Shown here piece after piece: positions 1 to 8,189 of a stretch of 25,859 nt of DNA. Source of the DNA: Ruminococcus sp. UBA3280 (GTDB lineage Bacteria > Bacillota > Clostridia > Oscillospirales > Ruminococcaceae); NCBI GenBank assembly GCA_002362175.1, contig DETU01000031.1:1002-26860 (forward strand). Reading direction: 5' to 3'. The position numbers and the translations under genes are program-made. Each line of letters opens with the position of its first letter. Positions within the stretch are counted from its first letter, which is position 1. The notes beneath the pieces are model-generated. The model saw nothing but the letters and a program-made list of their open reading frames with translations, was not told the origin of the DNA and searched no databases.

Positions 1-50
1 TTTCAACACCCCCTACTACTACTACAATATTATTATTATTATTTTCTTTT
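1..50. other. oriC: oriC right edge: DnaA-trio-like element and AT-rich unwinding region
   Basis: The window opens with TTTCAACA (1-8), which would complete a TTTTCAACA DnaA-like box if the preceding base is T. A C-run (9-13) follows, then four consecutive CTA trinucleotides (13-24), then five ATT repeats (29-43) and a T-rich stretch. Box, GC-rich spacer, CTA trios (3'-GAT-5' on the other strand) and AT-rich DNA is the order described for the basal unwinding system at Bacillus subtilis oriC. The dnaN gene begins 120 bp downstream, as expected for a dnaA-dnaN spacer. The upstream boxes and dnaA lie outside the window, so only the unwinding edge is visible. The assignment is by pattern and position. 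Confidence 0.62.
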
Positions 51-76
51 ATTTTTTCAAATTCAAAAAAATTTTT

Positions 77-104
77 TTTGAGACACAAAAAAAACGGTCT
101 CAAA
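77..104. repeat. 8-bp inverted repeat upstream of dnaN
   Basis: TTTGAGAC (77-84) and GTCTCAAA (97-104) are perfect inverted repeats around a 12-nt A-rich spacer. The element lies between the putative unwinding region and dnaN. It could be a terminator-like hairpin, an operator for dnaN or part of the origin. No T-tract follows the plus-strand stem, so a classical terminator is unlikely. I could not pick a convincing dnaN promoter nearby. Confidence 0.4.
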
Positions 105-171
105 TTATACGAACTAACAGTTTTTTTGATTCAAAAGCTGTCAGTGAGATTCAGATACGGAGGAATGAATC

Positions 172-1269
172 ATGAAATTTATATGCAATAAAAATGAACT
201 CAGCGAAGCAATCAGTAATGTTTCAAAAGCTGTTTCATCAAAATCAACGATACCTGCTCTTGAAGGAATCAAAGTAAAGGTTACAACGGGAGTGATTGAA
301 CTTACTGCTTACAATCTTGAAATGGGTATACGCACTTCTATCAGCTCGGTAACCGACGGAGAAGGTGAATTTGTAGTAAGTTCAAGATTGTTCAGTGAAT
401 TTACAAGACGTATGTCAGGAGACGAAATTACTTTCAGCATTAATGAAAGTCTTATTATAAATATCTCATGCAGTTCAACTGAATGTAGCTTTTCGGCAAT
501 GTCAGCAGAAGAATATCCTGATTTACCTGTAGTTGATTCACAGAAAGGATTCAAAATAAAAAATTCTGTTCTGAAGTCTATGATTAATCAGACAAGTTAT
601 GCCGCTTCCCTTAATGAAAGCAAACCCATTCTTACAGGTGAACTTTTTGACATTGAAAACGGAAAGTTTAACATGGTAGCAATTGATGGTTTCCGTCTTG
701 CCATAAGAAGCGAGAAGATTGAAAGTCAGGAAAACTATCACTTGGTAGTACCGAAAAAGGCACTGCTTGAAATTTCATCTCTCATGAAAGATGACACTGA
801 CTGTATTGTATATACCAACGAAAGACATATAATCTTTCAGACAGGCAATGTATTTGTTATTTCACGTTTGCTTGAAGGTACATTCCATAATTACAAAGTA
901 AGTATACCGTCTGTACACAAAACCGAAGTTATCATAAACAAGAGAGAATTTTCTACTTGTCTTGAACGCTGTTCACTTCTTATCGACGAAAAGAATAAAG
1001 CACCTATCCGTTGTGAAATCGAAAACGGTGAAGTTAAGATAAGCTGTAAGACAGGAATAGGACGTATAAATGACTCTTTATCTGCTGACATAACAGGTGA
1101 ATCAGTTACAATAGGTTTTAATAACAAGCTGTTTCTTGACGCACTCCGTGCAGCAGAAGGAGACAAGATACGTATACGTTTCGGCGGTGCGACAAAGGTA
1201 ATAGAGATTCTTCCTCTTGAAGGAGAAAATTTCATATTCCTTGTAATGCCCGTACAGCTCAAGAACTAA
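172..1269 (+). CDS. dnaN: DNA polymerase III subunit beta (sliding clamp)
   Basis: This is the beta clamp, the ring-shaped processivity factor that tethers DNA polymerase III to DNA and serves as a docking platform for other replication and repair proteins. The 365-residue length is close to the family norm. The N-terminus (MKFICNKNELSEAISNVSKA) and the C-terminal MPVQL segment are typical of Firmicutes clamps, in which three similar subdomains each cover about a third of the chain. The ATG is preceded by CGGAGG at suitable spacing. It is the first gene after the putative origin and is followed after 33 bp by the yaaA-like gene, giving the conserved order dnaN-yaaA-recF. No truncation is seen. 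Identification rests on sequence recognition and on synteny. Confidence 0.97.
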   Translation: MKFICNKNELSEAISNVSKAVSSKSTIPALEGIKVKVTTGVIELTAYNLEMGIRTSISSVTDGEGEFVVSSRLFSEFTRRMSGDEITFSINESLIINISCSSTECSFSAMSAEEYPDLPVVDSQKGFKIKNSVLKSMINQTSYAASLNESKPILTGELFDIENGKFNMVAIDGFRLAIRSEKIESQENYHLVVPKKALLEISSLMKDDTDCIVYTNERHIIFQTGNVFVISRLLEGTFHNYKVSIPSVHKTEVIINKREFSTCLERCSLLIDEKNKAPIRCEIENGEVKISCKTGIGRINDSLSADITGESVTIGFNNKLFLDALRAAEGDKIRIRFGGATKVIEILPLEGENFIFLVMPVQLKN

Positions 1270-1302
1270 GTATATCGGAAATAAAAGAGAGGTAAAAATA
1301 TT

Positions 1303-1512
1303 ATGGCTGAATCAGTAAAAATTAAAACAGAATTTATAAAACTTGATGCATTACTGAAATTTGCGTCCCTTGTGGGTTCAGGCGGAGAAGCAAAGATGCT
1401 TATTCAGGACGGACAGATTCTTGTAAACGGAGAAGTCTGTACCATGAGAGGTAAAAAAATACGTTCGGGTGACAAGGTATCATTCGGCGACAAAGAGGTA
1501 GTTATAGAGTGA
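1303..1512 (+). CDS. yaaA: S4 domain RNA-binding protein, YaaA family
   Basis: A 69-residue protein that is essentially one S4 domain. The core is KLDALLKFASLVGSGGEAK (about residues 9-27), followed by the strand motif ILVNGEVCTMRGKKIRSGD that S4 proteins use to bind structured RNA. The family sits between dnaN and recF in many Firmicutes; it has been linked to ribosome assembly and is sometimes annotated as a ribosome maturation protein. The start is ATG behind GAGAGG. Its TGA stop overlaps the GTG start of recF in the sequence GTGA, so the two genes are probably translationally coupled. The molecular role is inferred from the family. Confidence 0.9.
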   Translation: MAESVKIKTEFIKLDALLKFASLVGSGGEAKMLIQDGQILVNGEVCTMRGKKIRSGDKVSFGDKEVVIE

Positions 1513-2657
1513 TTGTCACTTATGCAGAAATTGACAATTTCAAGAATCTTTCAGGAATATCATTTTTTCCCGACCCGAAGTATAACATCATATCGGGCAG
1601 AAACGCTCAGGGCAAGACAAATCTTATTGAAGCGATATGGATAATGTCGGGCTGTAAGAGTTTCAGGGGTTCAAAGGAAAAGGATTATATAAATCTTGAC
1701 GGAAACAAAATGACGGCAGGAATAAAAATTCTTGATTCCGTAAGGGAACAGAAAATAGAATTTGAAATGACAAAAGGCGTAAACAGTACAAAGCTTATAC
1801 ACCTCAATGGAGTAAAGCAGAAAGGTACAAAAGCTCTTTTTGATGTTTTCAAGTGTATTGTGTTCATTCCCGATGACGTTGATATTATCAGGGGTTCACC
1901 TGAAAAACGACGTAATTTTATAGATATGGCTGCTTCTCAGCTTAATCCCGTTTCTGTTGTTCACCTCAATAAGCACAATGTAATCATGAATCACCGCAAT
2001 GCACTGCTTAAAGAAATCATGCAGGGAAATGCAACGGAAGATGTTCTTGAAGTATGGGACAGACAGGCCGCATATGAAGGTGCATTTATTTCTTATATGC
2101 GGAATGATTATATAAAAAAAATCAATGAGATATGTTCAAGACTTTACTGCACTATTTCAGGTGGAACGGAAAGGCTTGAACTTGAATATAAGTCCAATAT
2201 ATACAAGCCTGAAGATTTTGAAAAATCTCTCGGTGAAGAAGCGGTTGAGACTTATTTCGGCAAACTACGTGAAACTTCGGGTTATGATATACGTACAGGT
2301 TCAACTCATGCGGGAGTAAACAGGGATGAGGTGCTTATCAAGATAAACGGAATCAGTGCGAGGGAGTACGGTTCGCAGGGACAGATAAAGAGTACTGCTC
2401 TTGTCATGAAACTCGCACAGGCGGAAATATTCAAGAAAAAGTCAAATGACGCACCTGTTATATTTCTTGATGATGTAATGGGTGAACTTGACGAAAAGCG
2501 TCAGGAGTTTATATTTGACATTATCAAGGATATGCAGGTATTTATCACTACCTGCAATGAAAGTGCCTTGCTTCCGGAGATAAAGGGAAAGATTATTCAT
2601 ATAGACAACGGAAAAATTACGGAGGAAAATGAAAATGTATCTTCATATCGGGAATAA
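1509..2657 (+). CDS. recF: DNA replication/repair protein RecF
   Basis: RecF is an SMC-like ATPase that binds gapped DNA and, with RecO and RecR, helps load RecA at stalled forks. The 382-residue protein has the Walker A motif GRNAQGKT at residues 30-37, the ABC-type signature region YGSQGQIKSTALVMKLAQ at about 295-312, and Walker B VIFLDDVMGELD at about 317-328. The segment usually written GPHRDD reads AGVNRDE here, a modest departure. The start is GTG, overlapping the yaaA stop by 4 nt; no better ATG exists near the conserved N-terminus. The 3' end overlaps the start of remB by 23 nt in another frame. Confidence 0.95.
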   Translation: MIVTYAEIDNFKNLSGISFFPDPKYNIISGRNAQGKTNLIEAIWIMSGCKSFRGSKEKDYINLDGNKMTAGIKILDSVREQKIEFEMTKGVNSTKLIHLNGVKQKGTKALFDVFKCIVFIPDDVDIIRGSPEKRRNFIDMAASQLNPVSVVHLNKHNVIMNHRNALLKEIMQGNATEDVLEVWDRQAAYEGAFISYMRNDYIKKINEICSRLYCTISGGTERLELEYKSNIYKPEDFEKSLGEEAVETYFGKLRETSGYDIRTGSTHAGVNRDEVLIKINGISAREYGSQGQIKSTALVMKLAQAEIFKKKSNDAPVIFLDDVMGELDEKRQEFIFDIIKDMQVFITTCNESALLPEIKGKIIHIDNGKITEENENVSSYRE

Positions 2658-2913
2658 TTATTCTGTGGATACACGTGATATTGTCGGTATCTTTGATATT
2701 GAAAATACTACGGTTGAGAAATGCACAAAGAAACTTCTTGAACGTGCCGAAAAAAAGCATATCTGTATATATACCACGTATGAAATGCCGAAAAGCTTTA
2801 TTATAACCGTTAACAATGGAAATGAAAGGCTTTATATTTCTCAGCTTTCAGCATATACACTGAAAAAAAGACTGGGCAGTCACTATTTCGGCAGAAAAAA
2901 CAGGAATTTCTAA
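2635..2913 (+). CDS. remB: RemB/YaaB-like regulator (DUF370 family)
   Basis: A 92-residue protein resembling Bacillus subtilis YaaB/RemB, a relative of the RemA DNA-binding activator of extracellular matrix genes. Supporting segments are MYLHIGNNYSVDTRDIVGIFD at the N-terminus and PKSFIITVNN plus YISQLSAYTLKKR near the C-terminus. Its place between recF and gyrB is the same as in Bacillus. The ATG at 2635 is preferred to the one at 2629 because GGAGG (2621-2625) lies 9 nt upstream of it, and because family members begin MY(I/L)H. The last residues after TLKKRL (GSHYFGRKNRNF) do not look family-like, and another frame stays open beyond them (see 2870-3025). Whether it controls biofilm genes here is unknown. 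Confidence 0.85.
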   Translation: MYLHIGNNYSVDTRDIVGIFDIENTTVEKCTKKLLERAEKKHICIYTTYEMPKSFIITVNNGNERLYISQLSAYTLKKRLGSHYFGRKNRNF

Positions 2914-3025
2914 TTTCACTGTTTATCTTGATACGGATATTCTTAAAAAATTCATGGAAAAAATTGTAAACCGAGAGAATGACAGCAATGTAAAATACAG
3001 TATTACTCTTAACATAAGCGATTAA
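2870..3025 (+). pseudogene. Out-of-frame 51-codon tail after remB (frameshift product or remnant)
   Basis: Downstream of the remB A7 tract (2863-2869), the +1 frame is open for 51 codons to TAA at 3023-3025. It reads plausibly as protein: DWAVTISAEKTG, then ISNFTVYLDTDILKKFMEK, ending YSITLNISD. The only ATG in it (2955) has no Shine-Dalgarno sequence, so independent translation is unlikely. It would be joined to remB codon 78 by skipping one A of the run, giving a protein of about 129 residues. It could be a frameshifted C-terminal extension, a product of polymerase slippage on the A-run, a sequencing error or chance. The stretch otherwise contains only the gyrB ribosome binding site region. 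Confidence 0.4.
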
Positions 3026-3049
3026 TTTTTGAAAATCGGAGGTAAATTC

Positions 3050-4975
3050 ATGAGTCAGCAGAATAACAATTATGACGAAAATGATATACAGGTGCTGGAG
3101 GGTCTTGAAGCTGTAAGAAAACGTCCCGGAATGTATATCGGTTCAACGGGAGCGGGCGGTCTGCACCATCTTGTCTATGAAATTGTGGACAACTCAATTG
3201 ACGAGTCTCTTGCAGGCTACTGCACGGAAATTACCGTTGAAATTCTTGAGGGCGATATTATCCGTGTATCAGACAACGGGCGAGGAATACCGACAGGGAT
3301 TCATCAGAAAGAAGGTATTTCGGCGGCGACTGTTGTTTATACCGTTCTTCATGCAGGCGGAAAATTCGGCGGAGGCGGTTACAAGGTATCGGGAGGACTT
3401 CACGGTGTCGGTGCTTCTGCTGTCAACGCTCTTTCCGAATGGCTTGAACTTACAGTATATGACGGAAGTGACATATGGTTTCAGCGTTTTGAAAGGGGAC
3501 ATTATTCCGAACAGCTGAAAAAAATCGGAAAAACCGATAAAACCGGTACGAGCGTAATGTTCAAGGCGGACGACGAAATTTTTGAAACAACGGTATACAG
3601 TTATGACGTTCTTCTGAAAAGACTTCGTGAACAGGCATTTTTGAATGCAGGTTTGAAAATTGTGTTTGAGGATAAGCGTGACCCTGAAAACATAAAGGGT
3701 GAAACTCTTCACTATGAGGGCGGTATACGTCAGTTTGTGGAACATATCCACAATGCAAGAGGATTGGAATCACTTAGCGGTGACGTTATTTATTTTTCAG
3801 GTACTCAGGGTGATTCATTTGCTGAAATTGCTCTCCAGTACAATGACAGCTACAACGAAATAATTCTTTCTTTTGCAAATAACATTCACACAAAAGACGG
3901 CGGTTCACATGAAACGGGTTTCAAGAATGCAATAACAAAAGTCGTGAATGAATACGGCAGGAAAATGGGACTTCTGAAAGACAAGGAAAAATTAAGCGGT
4001 GACGATATACGTGAGGGACTTACTGCCATTATCTCCGTAAAGCTTACAGATTGTGAATTTGAAAGTCAGACAAAAGTAAGACTCGGAAATCCTGAAGTAA
4101 GACCGTTCATTGAAAAGCTTGTGCAGGAAAAACTTATGAATTTTCTTGAGGAGAATCCCGACACCGCAAAGATGATTTTTGAAAAGAGTCTTTCCGCACT
4201 GAAAGCACGTGAAGCTGCAAGGCGTGCAAGGGAAGCTGAAAGAAGTAAAAATGCATTCGGAAAGTCGCCCATGCCTGAAAAGCTTGCGGACTGTGCTGAA
4301 CGTGACAGCCGTTACACTGAAATTTACATTGTAGAGGGTGACTCGGCAGGCGGTTCAGCAAAGCAGGGACGTGACAGACGTTATCAGGCTATACTTTCAC
4401 TGTGGGGAAAGATGCTGAATGTAGAAAAGGCAAGAATTGACCGTATTTATGGCAACGACAAGCTTGAACCTGTTGTCGCTGCACTCGGTACGGGTATAGG
4501 TGAAGATTTCGACATAGAAAAACTGCGTTACGGAAAAGTTATTATTATGGCTGATGCCGACGTTGACGGTATGCACATAAGGGCATTGTTGCTGACCTTC
4601 TTTTTCCGTTATATGCGTCCGCTTATTGCAAACGGAAACGTCTATATAGCACAGCCTCCTCTTTTCAGGGTTGAGAGAAACAACAAAATCCGTTATGCCT
4701 TTTCGGACGAGGAACGTGACCAATATATATCCGAACTCTCGGAAAACGGCAGATACAAGGTTGAAGTACAGCGTTACAAAGGTCTTGGTGAAATGGACCC
4801 TGAACAGTTATGGGAAACAACAATGAATCCCGAAACACGTACAATAGTAAAAATCTCAATGGAAGATGCTTTGCGTGCAGACGAGGTCTTTACCGTTCTC
4901 ATGGGTGACAAGGTAGAACCGAGACGAAACTTCATAGAAGCTAACGCAAAGTTCGTGCAGGATTTGGATATATGA
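3050..4975 (+). CDS. gyrB: DNA gyrase subunit B
   Basis: The ATPase subunit of DNA gyrase, which partners GyrA to introduce negative supercoils. The 641-residue protein has the GHKL ATPase signatures EIVDNSIDE, DNGRGIPTGIH and the glycine-rich lid GGKFGGGGYKVSGGLHGVG in its first 120 residues. The TOPRIM domain begins with EGDSAGG (from about residue 429) and has the metal-binding DADVD at 502-506; RYKGLGEMDPEQLWETT lies near the end. The ATG at 3050 is chosen over an upstream TTG at 3029 because CGGAGG sits 7-8 nt before it and the TTG has no such site. The usual LPL(R/K)GK motif of the TOPRIM region reads LSLWGK. The stop overlaps the next start as ATGA. Confidence 0.98.
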   Translation: MSQQNNNYDENDIQVLEGLEAVRKRPGMYIGSTGAGGLHHLVYEIVDNSIDESLAGYCTEITVEILEGDIIRVSDNGRGIPTGIHQKEGISAATVVYTVLHAGGKFGGGGYKVSGGLHGVGASAVNALSEWLELTVYDGSDIWFQRFERGHYSEQLKKIGKTDKTGTSVMFKADDEIFETTVYSYDVLLKRLREQAFLNAGLKIVFEDKRDPENIKGETLHYEGGIRQFVEHIHNARGLESLSGDVIYFSGTQGDSFAEIALQYNDSYNEIILSFANNIHTKDGGSHETGFKNAITKVVNEYGRKMGLLKDKEKLSGDDIREGLTAIISVKLTDCEFESQTKVRLGNPEVRPFIEKLVQEKLMNFLEENPDTAKMIFEKSLSALKAREAARRAREAERSKNAFGKSPMPEKLADCAERDSRYTEIYIVEGDSAGGSAKQGRDRRYQAILSLWGKMLNVEKARIDRIYGNDKLEPVVAALGTGIGEDFDIEKLRYGKVIIMADADVDGMHIRALLLTFFFRYMRPLIANGNVYIAQPPLFRVERNNKIRYAFSDEERDQYISELSENGRYKVEVQRYKGLGEMDPEQLWETTMNPETRTIVKISMEDALRADEVFTVLMGDKVEPRRNFIEANAKFVQDLDI

Positions 4976-5541
4976 CAGAAAATAATTACAGACTTGAAAA
5001 AGAGTATACAATTCCCTTTGAGATATTCAGGGAGGGATATACGGAATTTCAGAAAAAATTTGTTTTTCCGCAGGCAAATGTTACAGCACTGGCATTTATC
5101 ATACTTGCCGTAGTGTTTGTATTTGCGGTAATACAGGACGCTTCACAGTATTTTGCATATCTTCTGATAATGGTCTGTCTTGCAATGGCAGTGAGGCAAT
5201 GGTATAATCCACGTAAACTGAGACAAAATCTCTTTGATGTCTTTAAGACTATGGAAGAAACAGTCTACAGAATCGGAATCGGAGATAATTTCATTGATAT
5301 TTCAACAGTTTCGGAGGGAAATGTTGAAAGTTCCGACGAAGAAGCGGAAGATGATGATGAATATGAAGAAGAACCACTGCCCGAAAAAAGCCGTATACCA
5401 TTCGACCAAAATTTCTCACTGCTTGAATATGACAGGTTTTTTCTCATATTTTCCGGAAAAACAATATTCTATATCGTCCCTTTGGAGTGCTTTTCGGAAA
5501 GCGAACTCGAAATTATCAGGGGACTGAAATCTAATAAATAA
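4972..5541 (+). CDS. YcxB-like membrane protein
   Basis: A 189-residue protein that begins inside the gyrB stop (ATGA) and ends 20 bp before gyrA. Its outline fits the YcxB-like family: a beta-rich N-terminus (EYTIPFEIFREGYTEF), two adjacent hydrophobic helices (about residues 40-58 and 62-79), then a soluble beta-rich region ending with FSLLEYDRFFLIFSGKTIFY. A very acidic stretch at about 118-136 (SSDEEAEDDDEYEEE) interrupts the soluble domain and is not something I would expect in a minimal family member. It is probably bound to the cytoplasmic membrane with both ends inside. No function is known for the family; placement within the gyrase operon implies co-expression only. Confidence 0.65.
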   Translation: MTENNYRLEKEYTIPFEIFREGYTEFQKKFVFPQANVTALAFIILAVVFVFAVIQDASQYFAYLLIMVCLAMAVRQWYNPRKLRQNLFDVFKTMEETVYRIGIGDNFIDISTVSEGNVESSDEEAEDDDEYEEEPLPEKSRIPFDQNFSLLEYDRFFLIFSGKTIFYIVPLECFSESELEIIRGLKSNK

Positions 5542-5561
5542 TCTCACAGGAGGTAAAAATT

Positions 5562-8189
5562 TTGCTTTATAATGATAACTCAAAAGTAATAAATACCGAG
5601 ATTTGTGACGAAATGGAACATTCAATACTCCATTATGCCATGTCGGTAATCGTTTCAAGAGCATTGCCTGATGTAAGGGATGGACTTAAACCTGTACACC
5701 GCCGAATCCTCTACACTCTGCATGAGAACGGTCTTACACCTGAAAAGCCGTACAGAAAATGTGCTGATACCGTTGGTTCTGTTCTCGGACGTTATCACCC
5801 ACACGGCGACGCTTCTGTTTATGATGCACTTGTCCGTCTTGCACAGGATTTTTCAATGCGTTATCCGCTTGTTGACGGTCACGGTAACTTCGGTTCAATT
5901 GATGGTGACGGTCCTGCCGCATACCGTTACACAGAAGCCAAGATGTCAAAGATAACTCTTGATATGCTCACCGACATCAACAAGGACACCGTTGATTTTG
6001 TTGCAAACTATGATGACCGTCTGAAAGAACCCTCTGTTTTGCCGTCAAGATTTCCTAATTTGCTCGTAAACGGCTCTGTAGGCATCGCAGTCGGCATGGC
6101 TACCAACATACCACCCCATAACTTAGGAGAGGTTATAGACGCATTACAGACGCTTATAGACGACCCTGAGTGTTCACTTGAAGATTTGATGGAACATATA
6201 CAAGGTCCTGACTTCCCGACGGGCGGAATTGTAATGGGTAAAGCAGGTATACGTGCCGCCTATGCTACCGGACGTGGAAAGATAATACTTCGTTCACGTA
6301 CACACTTTGAGGAGATAAAGGGCAGAAACTGCATCATCATTGACGAAATACCGTATATGCTCCGTAAGGAAAGACTTCTCAAAAGCATAAATCAGATGGC
6401 AAGGGACAAGAAGATTGAAGGACTTTATGACCTCCGTGACGAATCCGACAAGGACGGTATGAGAGTTGTTATAGAACTCAAAAGGGACGCTGTTCCCGAA
6501 ATTGTCCTCAACAAGCTTTTTGCGCTTACTCAGTTGCAGGATACGATAGGCATTATAATGCTTGCACTTGTAAACGGTGAGCCTAAAATTCTCACACTCA
6601 AAGAGATGTTGCAGAATTATCTTGATTTTCAGGTTGAAGTCATTCAGCGTCGTACAAGATATGATTTGAAGAAAGCACTTGAAAAAGCACATATTCTTCA
6701 GGGTTTTGTGCTTGCTTCTGACTATATTGATGAAGTTATTGACATACTCCGTAAAAGCAAGACCATTGCAGAGGGCAAGCAGACAATGATGGAACGCTTT
6801 AAGGAAACCGATATTTCAGCACTTCTTGACCATTCACAGTATGATTTTACGGGTCTGCATATTGAAAAACAGATAGGACTTTCTGAAGAACAGGCGGACG
6901 CTATTGTTCAGATGAGACTTGGTGCGTTGACAGGTCTTGAAAGACAGAAAATCACCGATGAACTTTATGGACTTCTTACAAAAATTTCAGACTATGAGGA
7001 TATTATGTCAGACGTTAACCGTGTGTACGAGATAATCATGAATGACCTGAACGCTATACGCAAAAAGTTCAGCGACAAGAGAAAAACCGACATTGAATCC
7101 GTAAGCGGAGAAGTTGACATTGAGGATTTGATACCGCAGGAGGACTGCGTTGTTACACTCACCAAAAACGGTTATATCAAGCGTATGCCTGTTGCCGATT
7201 ACAAGACACAGAGACGTGGCGGACGTGGTATCACAGGCATGAAACAGCGTGAAGAAGATTTCGTTGAAGAAATGTTTATATGCGGAACGCATGATAACAT
7301 TCTTTTCATATCCAACAAGGGTATCATGTACAAGCTGAAATGTTACGAAATTCCCGACGGTTCAAAAGCGTCAAGAGGCTTTAACCTGATAAATCTTTTA
7401 CCGCTGACAGACGGTGAAAAGATAACCGCCATGATAAAAACAACCGATTTCAGTGAAGATAAATTCATAACCATAGTAACGAAAAACGGCAAAATCAAGC
7501 GTTCAAACCTTTCACTTTACAGAAATGTCCGAAAGAATGGTCTTATTGCCATAGGACTTGACGAGGGCGATGAAATAGCGGGTGTACGCATGACGGACGG
7601 AAATGCACAGATTTTTGTTGCAACAAGAAACGGTATGGCGATACGCATTGAGGAATCTAGGGGACGTTCTATGTCACGTTCTGCACACGGTGTGAAAGCA
7701 ATAAGACTTCGTGACGGCGATTACGTTGTAGGAATGGCAAGAGTGCGTGAGGGTGCTTCACTTCTTACCGTTACCGAAAACGGTTACGGAAAGAGAACCG
7801 ATATTGACAGTTACAGAATACAGAACAGAGGCGGTTATGGTCTTACAAACTATAAAATTGACGATATACGTGGTCATGTTTGCGGAATAAAGATTGTAGA
7901 CGAGGAAGATGATATTATACTTGTTTCAAGCGACGGAATAATTATCAGAATCCTTGCGAGCGACGTTCGTATTATGGGACGTGCTGCAAAGGGCGTGCGT
8001 GTCATGAGAGTAACGGAGGGTGCAAAGGTTGTTGCGTTTACACGTGCCGAACATGACGACAATGCGGAAACCGAAAAGGTAGAACAGCTTACAGAAGAAC
8101 AGGCAAAGCAGGCAGAAGAAGAGTCTGCAATTGAAGAACAGAATGAAATCATGTCTGAATCAGAAACGGAAAATTCAGAAGATGAATAA
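5562..8189 (+). CDS. gyrA: DNA gyrase subunit A
   Basis: The DNA-cleaving subunit of gyrase. The 875-residue protein has the winged-helix/tower core with catalytic Tyr123 after Arg122 (AAYRYTEAKM), and the C-terminal wrapping domain with a GyrA box QRRGGRG at residues 550-556, which marks it as gyrase rather than topoisomerase IV. The quinolone-contact segment HPHGDASVYDAL places Ala84 and Asp88 at the positions equivalent to E. coli Ser83 and Asp87. The start is TTG at 5562 with AGGAGG (5548-5553) 8 nt upstream; no in-frame ATG precedes the conserved DEMEHSILHYAMSVIVSRA. The C-terminal 35 residues are an acidic, Glu-rich tail. It ends overlapping the next gene by 8 nt. Confidence 0.98.
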   Translation: MLYNDNSKVINTEICDEMEHSILHYAMSVIVSRALPDVRDGLKPVHRRILYTLHENGLTPEKPYRKCADTVGSVLGRYHPHGDASVYDALVRLAQDFSMRYPLVDGHGNFGSIDGDGPAAYRYTEAKMSKITLDMLTDINKDTVDFVANYDDRLKEPSVLPSRFPNLLVNGSVGIAVGMATNIPPHNLGEVIDALQTLIDDPECSLEDLMEHIQGPDFPTGGIVMGKAGIRAAYATGRGKIILRSRTHFEEIKGRNCIIIDEIPYMLRKERLLKSINQMARDKKIEGLYDLRDESDKDGMRVVIELKRDAVPEIVLNKLFALTQLQDTIGIIMLALVNGEPKILTLKEMLQNYLDFQVEVIQRRTRYDLKKALEKAHILQGFVLASDYIDEVIDILRKSKTIAEGKQTMMERFKETDISALLDHSQYDFTGLHIEKQIGLSEEQADAIVQMRLGALTGLERQKITDELYGLLTKISDYEDIMSDVNRVYEIIMNDLNAIRKKFSDKRKTDIESVSGEVDIEDLIPQEDCVVTLTKNGYIKRMPVADYKTQRRGGRGITGMKQREEDFVEEMFICGTHDNILFISNKGIMYKLKCYEIPDGSKASRGFNLINLLPLTDGEKITAMIKTTDFSEDKFITIVTKNGKIKRSNLSLYRNVRKNGLIAIGLDEGDEIAGVRMTDGNAQIFVATRNGMAIRIEESRGRSMSRSAHGVKAIRLRDGDYVVGMARVREGASLLTVTENGYGKRTDIDSYRIQNRGGYGLTNYKIDDIRGHVCGIKIVDEEDDIILVSSDGIIIRILASDVRIMGRAAKGVRVMRVTEGAKVVAFTRAEHDDNAETEKVEQLTEEQAKQAEEESAIEEQNEIMSESETENSEDE

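Noticed and set aside
891..1262. Minus-strand ORF of 123 codons within dnaN
   Set aside because: Antisense to dnaN, Ser/Arg-rich composition typical of reversed frames, no ribosome binding site.
3269..3751. Minus-strand ORF of 160 codons within gyrB
   Set aside because: Shadow of the conserved gyrB frame; no start signal and no recognisable protein features.
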